From contig NZ_JACHXO010000006.1 in assembly GCF_014192155.1 (NCBI RefSeq), forward strand, positions 310,001 to 374,000: a DNA stretch of 64,000 nt. The letters run 5' to 3'. The notes below the pieces were generated by a model. That model searched no databases. It had not been told where the DNA came from and saw nothing but the letters and a program-made list of their open reading frames with translations. Positions 1-7,630 of the stretch are shown in pieces (within the stretch, counting starts at the first letter, position 1; every line of letters begins with the position of its first letter). Made by a program: the position numbers and the translations under genes. Source of the DNA: Roseateles terrae. GTDB lineage: Bacteria; Pseudomonadota; Gammaproteobacteria; Burkholderiales; Burkholderiaceae_C.

Positions 1-90
1 TGTGGCGGTCGCGGCAGGCGCAGAGCCCTGCTGTGCCTCCGGAGTGGAGGCCGCCGGGGCCGCGGAGGAAGAAGACAACTCGCGCGACAT
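1..90 (-). CDS. Start of a gene downstream of piuC (truncated by window edge)
   Basis: An ATG at 90-88 overlaps the piuC stop codon in a TGATG junction, so translation is probably coupled. The 30 visible codons begin [15 protein letters not shown] and are rich in Ala, Ser, Pro and Gln, with no recognisable domain. In several pseudomonads and burkholderiales the gene after piuC encodes a Sel1/TPR-repeat protein. That identity is only an inference from synteny, because the domain part lies outside the window. Confidence 0.5.
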   Translation of the reverse strand, partial: MSRELSSSSAAPAASTPEAQQGSAPAATAT

Positions 91-770
91 CAGGTCTCGG
101 CCCAGAGGCGCAGCAGGTTGTGATAGTGGGCCGTGAGCGTGGTGGTCTCGGCGTTGTCGCCCAGCGTGGCCCGCAGGCGCTGGATGGTCTGGTCCAGCTC
201 GAACATCATGTGGCGCTGCCAGTCCTGGCGGATCATGCTCTGCGTCCAGAAGAAGGAGCAGACCCGCGCGCCGCGGGTCACCGGCATCACCCGGTGCAGG
301 CTGGTGCTGGCGTAGACGATCATGTCGCCGGCCGGCAGTTTCACCTCATGCGTGCCGTAGGTGTCCACCACTTCGAGCTCACCGCCATCGTATTCCTCCG
401 GCTCGCACAGGAACAGCGTGGTGGAGACGTCGCTGCGCAGCGGCTGCGCAGTGCCCTGCTGCCGCATGATCGCGCCATCCACGTGGAAGCCGTAGTGCTC
501 GCCGCCCTCGTAGCGGTTGAACAGCGGGGCCAGCGTGCGCAGCGGCAAGGCGGCCGACAGAAACAGCGGATGCCGCGCCAGCACCTGCTGGATGTGCTCG
601 CCGATCTGCCGAGCCACCGGATGATCCACCGGCAGCTGCCGGTTCTGCTTGACCCGCGCGCCCTGCTCGCCCACGGTGGCGCGGCCATCGGTCCAGTCGG
701 CTTCGTCCAGCAGGCGGCGCATCTCGCGGACGTCCTGTTTGCTGAGCACTTCGGGAATATGAAGAAGCAT
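90..770 (-). CDS. piuC: Fe(II)/2-oxoglutarate-dependent PKHD-type hydroxylase, PiuC/YbiX family
   Basis: This 226-residue protein matches the length of the PiuC/YbiX family of prolyl-4-hydroxylase-like oxygenases. The iron triad is visible as His96-x-Asp98 (in GFHVDGA) and His159 (in SLHRVMPV). Arg169 is the expected 2-oxoglutarate ligand. A C-terminal helical segment follows the jelly-roll core. It lies 119 bp downstream of a catecholate siderophore receptor gene on the same strand, the usual piuA-piuC order. The partner gene and the family imply a role in iron uptake, but the substrate of PiuC enzymes is not established. The operon is probably iron-repressed through the Fur-like box at 3310-3324. 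Confidence 0.9.
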   Translation of the reverse strand: MLLHIPEVLSKQDVREMRRLLDEADWTDGRATVGEQGARVKQNRQLPVDHPVARQIGEHIQQVLARHPLFLSAALPLRTLAPLFNRYEGGEHYGFHVDGAIMRQQGTAQPLRSDVSTTLFLCEPEEYDGGELEVVDTYGTHEVKLPAGDMIVYASTSLHRVMPVTRGARVCSFFWTQSMIRQDWQRHMMFELDQTIQRLRATLGDNAETTTLTAHYHNLLRLWAET

Positions 771-889
771 GTCGATCTCGGTCTTGAATGGCCCGCAGGC
801 CCGCCCGTCCCATCGGCGGAACGGAACGGGCCTGCAACCCTACACCATGCGGCCGAGGCAGCGGTGTGCGGGCTTGGGGCGGCGCGTCG

Positions 890-3145
890 TCAGAAGCCGA
901 CGTTGGCGGTCAGCATTGCGGTGCGCGGAGCCCCCAGGGTCAGGCGGCCGCCACCATTGTTCAGCGAAGACATGTATTGCCTGTCGAAGAGGTTGGTGAC
1001 GTTCAGCTGCAGGTTGACGTTCTTGTTGACGCGGTAGGCCGCCATGGCGTTGGCCACGGTATAGGCCGGCAGCTCCGGCAACCCGGTGCTGGCCGCGGCC
1101 GCCACGGTGATCACGCGCTTTTGCACGGCGGTGTGGCTGACGCCGGCGCCGAAGGTGAAGTCACCCCACTGATACGAAGTCCACAGCGTCGCCGACCACT
1201 TCGGCGACCAGCGGACGCCGTCCGTCACCGTCTGCACACCCGTGGTGGTGTTGACGCTGCGCTGGTTGATCTGCTTGGTGTTCATCGTCTGCACACCGGC
1301 GGTCAGTTGCCAGAAGTTGGTCAGCTGACCAACAGCCGCCAGCTCGATGCCCTCGACGCGGGTCTTGCCGCCCTGGGTCGCCACGTTGGTGACCGGGTCG
1401 ACGCTGACCTGGCCGTCGTTCTCGCTGCGATAGAGCGCGGCGGTCAGGTTCAGGCGCTTGTTCAGCAGGTCCCACTTGGTGCCAAGTTCATAGTTCTTGG
1501 CTTCCTGCGGGTCGGAGGCGGTGGCGTTCTGGCCGGTGGCCGCCAGGGTGAAGTTGCTGCCGCCCGGGGGCAGGATGGAGTTCGCAGCGGCCGCATAGAC
1601 GGTGCCGTTGTCCGCCAGCTTGTAGAGCAGCGCCGTGTTCCAGCTGGTCACCCACTTGCCGGCGCTGTAGGCCGCCGTGGCGGTCGAGTACTTGCTGGTG
1701 TAGTGGTCGGTGCGCAGGCCGAGCGTGAGCTTCAGCGCATCGGTCAGGGCCAGCGTGTCCAGGGCATAGATCGCCTGCGTGGTCGTGCTGCCGGAGGTGT
1801 CGCTGGCGGGGTTGCGCACCGAGCCGCCCAGGTCCACATATGGATTGGGGTTGTAGAGGTTGGCCGCCGGTGCCGCCGTGGAGGTGAACGCCTTGTTGTC
1901 CTGGCTTTCGTAAGTCAGCTCGACACCGGTGACGAGGTCATGCTTGAGGCCGGCCGTCGCGAAGCTGGTGGTCAGGCTGGTCTGGTTGGTCAGGATCTCG
2001 TTCGTCTGGTTGATGTGCTGACGCGAGCGGCTGATGGTCCAGGTGGTCGGATCGGCCGGCGTCACCGCCGTGATGTTGATGATGCCGGTCACCATCCGGT
2101 CCATGTAGGTGCGGCCGTAGCGGGAGACGTTGCGCACGGTGGTGCCGCCGCCCAGGTCCATCTCCAGCTTGGTGGTGACCATGTCGGCCTTGACGTCTTC
2201 ATAGTCGTTGACGCTGCCGTAGAAGTTGCTGGTGTCCACCTTCCTGGCGGACAGCAGGGCGGTGCGGGCGTCGCCGGTCACCGTCGAGGCCAGCGTGTAG
2301 CCCGGCCAGCCGATCGACGGGATGCCGCCGTCCGGCACGTTGTTCTGGCGGATGTGCTGCGAGTAGATGAAGAAGCGGGTCGGCGTGCCCAGGCCGAAGG
2401 CCAGCGACGGGGCCAGCGCGTAGGTCTTCTTCTTCACGATGTCGCGACCCGGCACGCCGGAGTCGTCCCACACACCGTTCAGGCGAACCGCCATGCCTTC
2501 CGACAGCTTCTGGTTCACATCCACCGAGGCGCGCTTGCGGTCGGCGGTGCCGATGGTGGCCGAGCCTTCGATGAAGGAGTCCGCCTGCGGCAGCTTGGTG
2601 ATCAGGTTGATGTAGCCGGCGCTGGCAGCGCGACCGGTGTCGGCGCCGGAGGGGCCCTTCACCACTTCGATCTGCTCGAGGTTGAAGACGTCGCGGGTCA
2701 CGGCGCCCAGGTCTCGGATGCCATCGACGAAGGTGGAAGTGCTGGCGGAGAAGCCGCGCATCTGGAAGGTGTCGCCAGCCGAGGTGTTGCCGTTTTCGCC
2801 CAGCTGCATCGTGATGCCCGGGGTGTTCTGCAGCGCATCCATCAGCGACACGGCGCCCTGCTCACGCAGCACTTCCTTGCGAATCACCTGGATGGTCTTG
2901 GGCGTTTCCAGCAGCGGCTGGGTCAGCTTGGACGATGCGCTCTTCTCGACCTTGTAGTCCGACGCCGCCGTGCCATCCACCCGGACGGTGGGCAGGAAGG
3001 TGCTGCTGCTGCTGGAGGGGGTCGTGTCGGCCGCGGCGGGGGCGGGGGCCGGATCGGCCTGGGCCACCAGGGGCATTGCGAAGGACGCGGCCAGTGCTGC
3101 CAGCGGTGCCACCGCATGCTTGCGGCTCTTGATGTACGTAGCCAT
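890..3145 (-). CDS. fiu: TonB-dependent catecholate siderophore receptor (Fiu/PiuA-like)
   Basis: A 751-residue outer-membrane receptor. Residues 1-30 form a signal peptide ending in VAQA. A plug domain spans roughly residues 60-190 (ETPKTIQVIRKEVLREQGA, then QMRGFSAS and VKGPSGADTGRAASAGYIN). The rest is a beta-barrel ending in NVGF, with the terminal Phe typical of BAM substrates. The protein is of the size and type of Fiu/PiuA receptors, which take up ferric catecholates using TonB energy. A GGAG ribosome-binding site lies 10 nt before the ATG. The piuC-type hydroxylase immediately downstream supports the Fiu/PiuA assignment. The exact siderophore cannot be told from the sequence. Confidence 0.92.
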   Translation of the reverse strand: MATYIKSRKHAVAPLAALAASFAMPLVAQADPAPAPAAADTTPSSSSSTFLPTVRVDGTAASDYKVEKSASSKLTQPLLETPKTIQVIRKEVLREQGAVSLMDALQNTPGITMQLGENGNTSAGDTFQMRGFSASTSTFVDGIRDLGAVTRDVFNLEQIEVVKGPSGADTGRAASAGYINLITKLPQADSFIEGSATIGTADRKRASVDVNQKLSEGMAVRLNGVWDDSGVPGRDIVKKKTYALAPSLAFGLGTPTRFFIYSQHIRQNNVPDGGIPSIGWPGYTLASTVTGDARTALLSARKVDTSNFYGSVNDYEDVKADMVTTKLEMDLGGGTTVRNVSRYGRTYMDRMVTGIINITAVTPADPTTWTISRSRQHINQTNEILTNQTSLTTSFATAGLKHDLVTGVELTYESQDNKAFTSTAAPAANLYNPNPYVDLGGSVRNPASDTSGSTTTQAIYALDTLALTDALKLTLGLRTDHYTSKYSTATAAYSAGKWVTSWNTALLYKLADNGTVYAAAANSILPPGGSNFTLAATGQNATASDPQEAKNYELGTKWDLLNKRLNLTAALYRSENDGQVSVDPVTNVATQGGKTRVEGIELAAVGQLTNFWQLTAGVQTMNTKQINQRSVNTTTGVQTVTDGVRWSPKWSATLWTSYQWGDFTFGAGVSHTAVQKRVITVAAAASTGLPELPAYTVANAMAAYRVNKNVNLQLNVTNLFDRQYMSSLNNGGGRLTLGAPRTAMLTANVGF

Positions 3146-3309
3146 GAAGGAAGAGCTCCGAAGTCTTGTCGAATGTGTCGATGGGCTCTGCTGGCTGCGT
3201 GTGGCTGGCCTGGCACCGGCGCTCTACTGCGCACCTGATGCGAAAGCCCCTCCCTGTCCACGACTGGCTGGCGGCAAGTCCGTTCCGTTTCTGGAACCGA
3301 AGCCGCAGA

Positions 3310-3324
3310 TGCTAATTATTCGCA
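3310..3324 (-). promoter_or_regulatory. Candidate Fur box for the siderophore receptor operon
   Basis: The minus-strand 15-mer TGCGAATAATTAGCA matches the 7-1-7 Fur consensus TGATAATNATTATCA at 11 of 14 informative positions. It is an AT-rich island in very GC-rich surroundings. It sits 165 bp upstream of the receptor start codon, which is rather far, so the 5' leader would be long if this is the operator. Confidence 0.6.
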
Positions 3325-3414
3325 TTTGGGTATGTCAAAGGCTTTCTTGGCTGGCTGGCGCGCGTTCGTGGTGGGCACACGACGAAATCCGGCGGAAACA
3401 CGCTGCAAAACGGA

Positions 3415-3440
3415 AACGGGCACCTGCGAAGGTGCCCGTT
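3415..3440 (-). terminator. Hairpin, probable terminator of the TerC/Alx gene
   Basis: A perfect 11-bp stem (aacgggcacct / aggtgcccgtt) with a 4-nt GCGA loop. On the minus strand it is followed by the T-rich stretch TTTCCGTTTT, as expected for an intrinsic terminator. It lies 160 nt beyond the stop of the TerC gene, so it could end that transcript. The T tract is interrupted. Confidence 0.55.
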
Positions 3441-3599
3441 GTGGGGTGCGCTTCGAGCGCGCGGGAGTGCGGGTTAGGACTGGGGGCCGGCCCACAAAAG
3501 CGCTCTGTCGGACGCCGCGAGACACCGCTGGACGGCCCGCGGCGGCCTTCAGCCGCGCGGCACAGGCCCTTGCGAACCTTGTGCCGACGCCCTGCCCGA

Positions 3600-4580
3600 T
3601 CAGCTCAGCGAACCGGACTGCTCGCCCGACTTCAACTTGGGCGCGGTGCGCACACTCATGATCATCGTCACCGCGAGGATGCCGATCACGGTGCCCAGTG
3701 AGATCAGCACCGGGATCTTGACCAGATCGATCAGCAGCATCTTCGTCCCGATAAACACCAGCACCACCGCCAGACCATAGCTCAGCAGATGGAACTTCGA
3801 TGCCATCGCCGCCAGCAGGAAATACATCGCACGCAGGCCCAGGATCGCAAAGATGTTGGAGCTCAGCACGATGAACGGATCGGAAGTGATCGCAAAGATG
3901 GCCGGGATCGAGTCCACCGCAAAGATCACGTCCGTCAGGCCGACCAGGGCAATCACCAGCAGCATCGGCGTCGCGATCCGCTTGCCGTTCTCGACGGTGA
4001 AGAACTTTTCACCGTCGAAGCTCTTGCTCACCGGCATGATTCTGCGCAGCAGCTTCAGTGCCGGATTGCTTTCCAGATCCGGCTCCTGACCCGCCGCCCA
4101 CCACATCTTGATGCCGGTGATCAGCAGGAAGGCACCGAAGAGGTAGAGCACCCAGTGGAACTGCGCGATCAGCCAGCCACCCACCAGGATCATCGCCGTG
4201 CGCAGCACGATGGCGCCGATGATGCCGATCATCAGCACCCGCTTCTGGAAGGCGCTGGGCACCGCGAAGTAGGTGAAGATCATCAGGAAGACAAAGATGT
4301 TGTCCACCGCCAGGGATTTCTCGATGAGATACCCGGTGATGAACTCCAGGGCCTTGGTATTGGCCACCTCGGTGCTGCCGGTGCCGTCGCGGACGGCCCA
4401 CCACAGCAGGCCCATGAAGGCGACGCTCATCGCCACCCAGACGATGGACCAGTTCACCGCCTCCTTGACCGTGACGTCATGAGCGCCCTGCTTGCGCAGC
4501 ACGACGAAGTCCACGATGAGCGCCAGCACCACGATGCCGACGAACACCACCCACAGCCAGTCTGGCACGATTGTGCTCAT
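3600..4580 (-). CDS. alx: TerC family integral membrane protein, Alx-type manganese exporter
   Basis: A 326-residue polytopic membrane protein of the TerC family. The two halves each carry the acidic family motif: EKSLAVDNIFVFLMIF near residue 85 and TDVIFAVDSIPAIFAI near residue 220. About eight to nine hydrophobic segments are visible. Alx/TerC proteins are now regarded as Mn(II) exporters. The manganese-sensing yybP-ykoY RNA directly upstream (4672-4797) strongly supports that here. The chosen start is ATG at 4580 (MSTIVPDW), preceded by AAGGGGA. A TTG five codons earlier lies inside the Shine-Dalgarno region and is less likely. Probably monocistronic. Confidence 0.9.
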   Translation of the reverse strand: MSTIVPDWLWVVFVGIVVLALIVDFVVLRKQGAHDVTVKEAVNWSIVWVAMSVAFMGLLWWAVRDGTGSTEVANTKALEFITGYLIEKSLAVDNIFVFLMIFTYFAVPSAFQKRVLMIGIIGAIVLRTAMILVGGWLIAQFHWVLYLFGAFLLITGIKMWWAAGQEPDLESNPALKLLRRIMPVSKSFDGEKFFTVENGKRIATPMLLVIALVGLTDVIFAVDSIPAIFAITSDPFIVLSSNIFAILGLRAMYFLLAAMASKFHLLSYGLAVVLVFIGTKMLLIDLVKIPVLISLGTVIGILAVTMIMSVRTAPKLKSGEQSGSLS

Positions 4581-4671
4581 ACAGTCCCCTTGCAAGCAGG
4601 ACGCCCATCATGAGGGGTCGTCCCGAGTGATACCAGTGCCTGTCCCCCACGTCGGGAGAACGGCGCCAACG

Positions 4672-4797
4672 CCCGAAAGGTCTTGCAAGGCTGGGGTGGG
4701 ACAGAGGGTTCCCCTCCAGGTGCAGCGTCCGGCTGTCCGCGGACAACGTATTGACGAATCGCTGCCGCGGCAGAACCGCGTGGCTACTCCCCTTTCG
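4672..4797 (-). ncRNA. yybP-ykoY manganese riboswitch
   Basis: Read on the minus strand, the leader opens with GAAAGGGGAGTAGC and closes with TTGCAAGACCTTTCGGG. These are the two nearly invariant parts of the yybP-ykoY aptamer: the GGGGAGUAG loop and GCAAGACCUUUC. The GAAAGG/CCTTTC pairing closes helix P1. Several GC-rich hairpins lie between, as in family members. It sits about 90 nt upstream of the TerC/Alx start, the classic target. In known members Mn(II) binding switches expression on; the expression platform here was not resolved by eye. Confidence 0.93.
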
Positions 4798-4806
4798 GAA
4801 GTTCGG

Positions 4807-4834
4807 ATTATGCGGATGGGTCGTCAGATTTCAA
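4807..4834 (-). promoter_or_regulatory. Sigma-70 promoter for the Mn riboswitch-alx transcript
   Basis: On the minus strand TTGAAA (4834-4829) and CATAAT (4812-4807) are separated by 16 bp. Each matches its consensus hexamer at 5 of 6 positions. Initiation would fall near 4800, exactly at the 5' edge of the riboswitch. Confidence 0.75.
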
Positions 4835-4874
4835 TTCGGTTTTTTCTACGCTCGGCTCCCGGTATGCTGGCGAC

Positions 4875-5231
4875 ATGAAGACCTTGATCCGTTGGTTGCT
4901 GCTGGCCGGCGCCTTGCTGCTGGTGGCACATCTTTATCCTGGCGTGCAGGTGAAGAGCTTCACCTCGGCGCTGATCGCGGCGCTGGTGCTGGGCCTGTTC
5001 AACACCTTGCTACGGCCGGTGCTGGTGCTGCTGACGCTGCCCGTCACACTGCTGACGCTGGGGCTGTTCCTCTTCGTCATCAATGCGCTGCTGTTCTGGG
5101 CGACGGCGTCGGTGCTGGACGGTTTCACCGTCACCGGCTTCCCGGCGGCGCTGATCGGCTCGCTGATCTACAGCCTGTGCGGCATGGCGATCGATGTGCT
5201 GATGGAGCGGCTCTTCCCGGACAGCGAATGA
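4875..5231 (+). CDS. Phage holin family 4 / YvlD-like small membrane protein
   Basis: A 118-residue protein with four predicted membrane segments and a short acidic tail (MERLFPDSE). The pattern, including LGLFNTLLRPVLVLLTLPVT and LGLFLFVINALLFW, fits the Phage_holin_4_2/YvlD family. Despite the name these are ordinary small inner-membrane proteins of unknown function in many bacteria. Nothing phage-like surrounds it. It is transcribed divergently from the TerC gene and appears monocistronic, ending just before a strong hairpin. Confidence 0.8.
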   Translation: MKTLIRWLLLAGALLLVAHLYPGVQVKSFTSALIAALVLGLFNTLLRPVLVLLTLPVTLLTLGLFLFVINALLFWATASVLDGFTVTGFPAALIGSLIYSLCGMAIDVLMERLFPDSE

Positions 5232-5234
5232 AAT

Positions 5235-5267
5235 CAGGGCCTGCAGCGTTGACGCTGGCAGGCCCTG
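5235..5267 (+). terminator. Hairpin after the holin-family gene
   Basis: A perfect 10-bp stem (cagggcctgc / gcaggccctg) caps an inner agcg/cgct hairpin, four nucleotides after the stop codon at 5231. No T tract follows on either strand, so termination is inferred from position only. Confidence 0.45.
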
Positions 5268-5425
5268 GGGACCGACGTCAGTTCGACGGATTTGGCGCGA
5301 CCCCGGTCGTGATCTGGGGAGGTGGACGCAGCAGGTTGCCGTCGGCCACGTGCTCACGCCGTCACTGCGTCAGTCAGTCACTCCGTCAGGCGGTCACCCA
5401 TTCGCGGCTCCCTGGCGCCGCGACC

Positions 5426-7024
5426 TCAAGGCTCCGCCCCTGGCGGCACGCCACGTGGATACATCTCCGCCAGCATCTGCCGACGCTCATACAACAGGCT
5501 GCGCAGGCGCGCATCGATGACGGATGCTTCAATCTGGTCTGAATCGCGGCCGCGGGACAGCCGGGAGGCGGAGCGAAGACGATCGATGGCACCGACGATG
5601 TCGCCCATCGCCGCACGCGCTTCCCCTTGTGCCCGCACCGAGCGCAAGGGCTGGTCCAGTTGCTGCCACAGCGGCGCAATCTCCTGCCAGCCCAGCGCGT
5701 CGTTGTTGTTGAGGCTCAGGTAGGTCTGCAAGGAATCCGCCGCCGCCCGCTTGACCTCAGGACGCCCGTCGGCCTTTGCCAGCTCGGCCTTCATCATCAC
5801 CATCGGGCGGGACCGTTCGTCCTTCAGGGCGTCGAGAGCCGCAAAACCGGCGTCCGGCTTCCCACGCGCCAGCTCGAACTCTGCATGCAGGTAGACCATC
5901 ATCCGCTTGGCACCGGGATCGGCGCCGAGCATGCCGGCAATCGCGTCGGCCGTTTTCAAGGTCGTCTCCGCGCGCGAGAACTCCCGCAGCTTGATGGACG
6001 CCAGTGCGCTGGCATAACGGGCGGCCAGCTGGTCCATCTGGGTGCCTTGACGCGAGCCCGCATCCAAGCCCTGCAGGTAGCGCCATGCCTCTGCCCGCTG
6101 ATCCATCAGCACCTTGGAGCGCGCCGCCATCAGCGCATGTTCCGTGGTGCCCACCACCCGGGTTTCTCCAGCCGTGCCCAGACGTGCCCGTGCCTCGCCG
6201 ATCCGTTCACTGGTCAAGGGGTGGCTGCGCAGGTAGGGATAAGCGCCCGAATCCATCAGGTGATAGGACTGCTCCATTCGCTCGAACATGCTGGCCATGC
6301 CGGCGGGCGCGTAGCCCGCCTGCGTCATGACCTGAAAGCCCACACGGTCCGCTTCGCGTTCCATGTCCCGCGAAAAGTTCAGCGAGGCCTGCGCCGCGGC
6401 GGCCTGGCTGCCCATCACCGCAGCCTGCACGCCGTCGGTGTTGCGGCTGCGGGCGGCGGCGAGGATGCCCAGGATCATGCCGGCCGTCGCCAGCATCGAA
6501 TTGCGTGATTCGCCGATGTAGCTGCGGGCGATGTGGCGCTGCGTGACGTGGGAGAGTTCGTGGCCCAGCACCGACGCGAGCTCGTCCCGCGCGCCAGTCA
6601 TGGCGATCAGGCCCAGGTGCACGCCGATGTAGCCGCCCGGCAGGGCAAAGGCGTTGACCGACTTGTCACGCACCAGGAACACTTCCCAGGCGAACCGATC
6701 GGTGGTGTCGTCACTGATATTGCCCAGCTTGCGCGCGGCCTGGACCAGCGGGCTGAAGGTGCCCTGCACATATTCGAGCAGCAGCGGATCGTCCAGATAG
6801 TCCGGATCGGGCCGGATGCTGCGCATGATCTGGTCGCCCAGCTTCTTTTCAGCGCTGATGCTGACCTCGGCCGATACCGAGTCGCCCAAGGCGGGCAGAT
6901 TGACCTGCGCCCAGACGGATTGCGTCAGCAGCGTGGCGCTGAGCAGCGCCGCAAGGCCGCGCCGCCAGGGCCGTGCGGGGGCACGCCCTGCACGGTGGCG
7001 GGGGGTGGGACCGATAGCATTCAT
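5426..7024 (-). CDS. bepA: BepA-like periplasmic M48 metalloprotease with TPR region
   Basis: An outer-membrane quality-control protease related to BepA/YfgC, 532 residues from the chosen ATG. A basic N-terminus and hydrophobic segment ending SVWAQ form a signal peptide. The M48 zinc site is [11 protein letters not shown], with the third ligand in [10 protein letters not shown] about 70 residues later. The protease domain is followed by a helical, TPR-like C-terminal half of about 250 residues, as in BepA. In E. coli BepA degrades or helps assemble LptD and BAM substrates. The start is uncertain: ATG at 7060 and TTG at 7081 are in frame but lack ribosome-binding sites and would lengthen the signal peptide. 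Divergent from moaC. Confidence 0.85.
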   Translation of the reverse strand: MNAIGPTPRHRAGRAPARPWRRGLAALLSATLLTQSVWAQVNLPALGDSVSAEVSISAEKKLGDQIMRSIRPDPDYLDDPLLLEYVQGTFSPLVQAARKLGNISDDTTDRFAWEVFLVRDKSVNAFALPGGYIGVHLGLIAMTGARDELASVLGHELSHVTQRHIARSYIGESRNSMLATAGMILGILAAARSRNTDGVQAAVMGSQAAAAQASLNFSRDMEREADRVGFQVMTQAGYAPAGMASMFERMEQSYHLMDSGAYPYLRSHPLTSERIGEARARLGTAGETRVVGTTEHALMAARSKVLMDQRAEAWRYLQGLDAGSRQGTQMDQLAARYASALASIKLREFSRAETTLKTADAIAGMLGADPGAKRMMVYLHAEFELARGKPDAGFAALDALKDERSRPMVMMKAELAKADGRPEVKRAAADSLQTYLSLNNNDALGWQEIAPLWQQLDQPLRSVRAQGEARAAMGDIVGAIDRLRSASRLSRGRDSDQIEASVIDARLRSLLYERRQMLAEMYPRGVPPGAEP

Positions 7025-7108
7025 TCGCTTCAAGGCATCTCCAAGACCACGATCTATCATGGCGCCATTCTGGTTTCCCAATTGTTGCCCTCGTGGGCCC
7101 GCACTGCC

Positions 7109-7591
7109 ATGAGCTCACCTCTCACCCATTTTGACGCCGAAGGCCAAGCCCACATGGTGGATGTCGGCGGCAAAGAAGTCACCCACCGAGTGGCGCGGGC
7201 CGCAGGCCGTATCCGTATGCTGCCAGAGACCTTGGCCTTGATTGTCAAAGGCGAGGCAAAAAAGGGCGATGTCTTGGGAGTTGCCCGCATCGCGGCGATT
7301 CAGGCCGCCAAGCGAACGTCTGACCTGATCCCGCTGTGCCATCCGCTGCCGATCACGCGGGTGGCGATTGAATTTGAGATCGACGAAGCGGCCTTTGCGG
7401 TGGTCTGCACCGCGCAGGTCGAAACGCTGGGCCGCACGGGCGTCGAGATGGAAGCGCTGACCGCAGTCCAGGTCGGCCTGCTCACGATCTACGACATGTG
7501 CAAGGCGGCCGACCGCGGCATGGTGATGGAGCAGATCCGCGTGCTGGAGAAGCACGGCGGAAAGTCCGGGGATTGGATCGCGAAGGTGTGA
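7109..7591 (+). CDS. moaC: Cyclic pyranopterin monophosphate synthase MoaC
   Basis: A 160-residue enzyme of molybdenum cofactor synthesis, converting the MoaA product to cyclic pyranopterin monophosphate. Family signatures are present: [20 protein letters not shown] and [20 protein letters not shown], plus [11 protein letters not shown] near the C-terminus. Length and motifs match E. coli MoaC. The ATG at 7109 gives the conserved N-terminus [15 protein letters not shown]; a long in-frame upstream extension lies antisense to bepA and was rejected. No other moa gene is nearby. Confidence 0.95.
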   Translation: MSSPLTHFDAEGQAHMVDVGGKEVTHRVARAAGRIRMLPETLALIVKGEAKKGDVLGVARIAAIQAAKRTSDLIPLCHPLPITRVAIEFEIDEAAFAVVCTAQVETLGRTGVEMEALTAVQVGLLTIYDMCKAADRGMVMEQIRVLEKHGGKSGDWIAKV

Positions 7592-7630
7592 GCGCGGAGG
7601 GGCGCAGCGGCAGCCCTCGGCGCTCAGCGC

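Larger units (their letters stand above)
3146..3599. other. Intergenic region between the siderophore receptor and terC
   Basis: This 454-bp stretch holds the Fur-like box (3310-3324) and a strong hairpin (3415-3440). No convincing coding potential is seen: the overlapping plus-strand frames are antisense extensions of shadow frames, with no family resemblance. Confidence 0.6.

Noticed and set aside
788-3238. Very long plus-strand open frame opposite the siderophore receptor
   Set aside because: It is the GC-driven mirror of a well-supported TonB receptor gene; its translation is His/Arg/Gly/Gln-rich with no family features.
4875-5231. Holin gene as sign of a prophage
   Set aside because: Family name only; no other phage genes, integrase or attachment sites nearby.
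6533-7108. Extended N-terminus for MoaC
   Set aside because: The extension is antisense to the bepA-like gene and precedes a perfect MoaC start with normal length.
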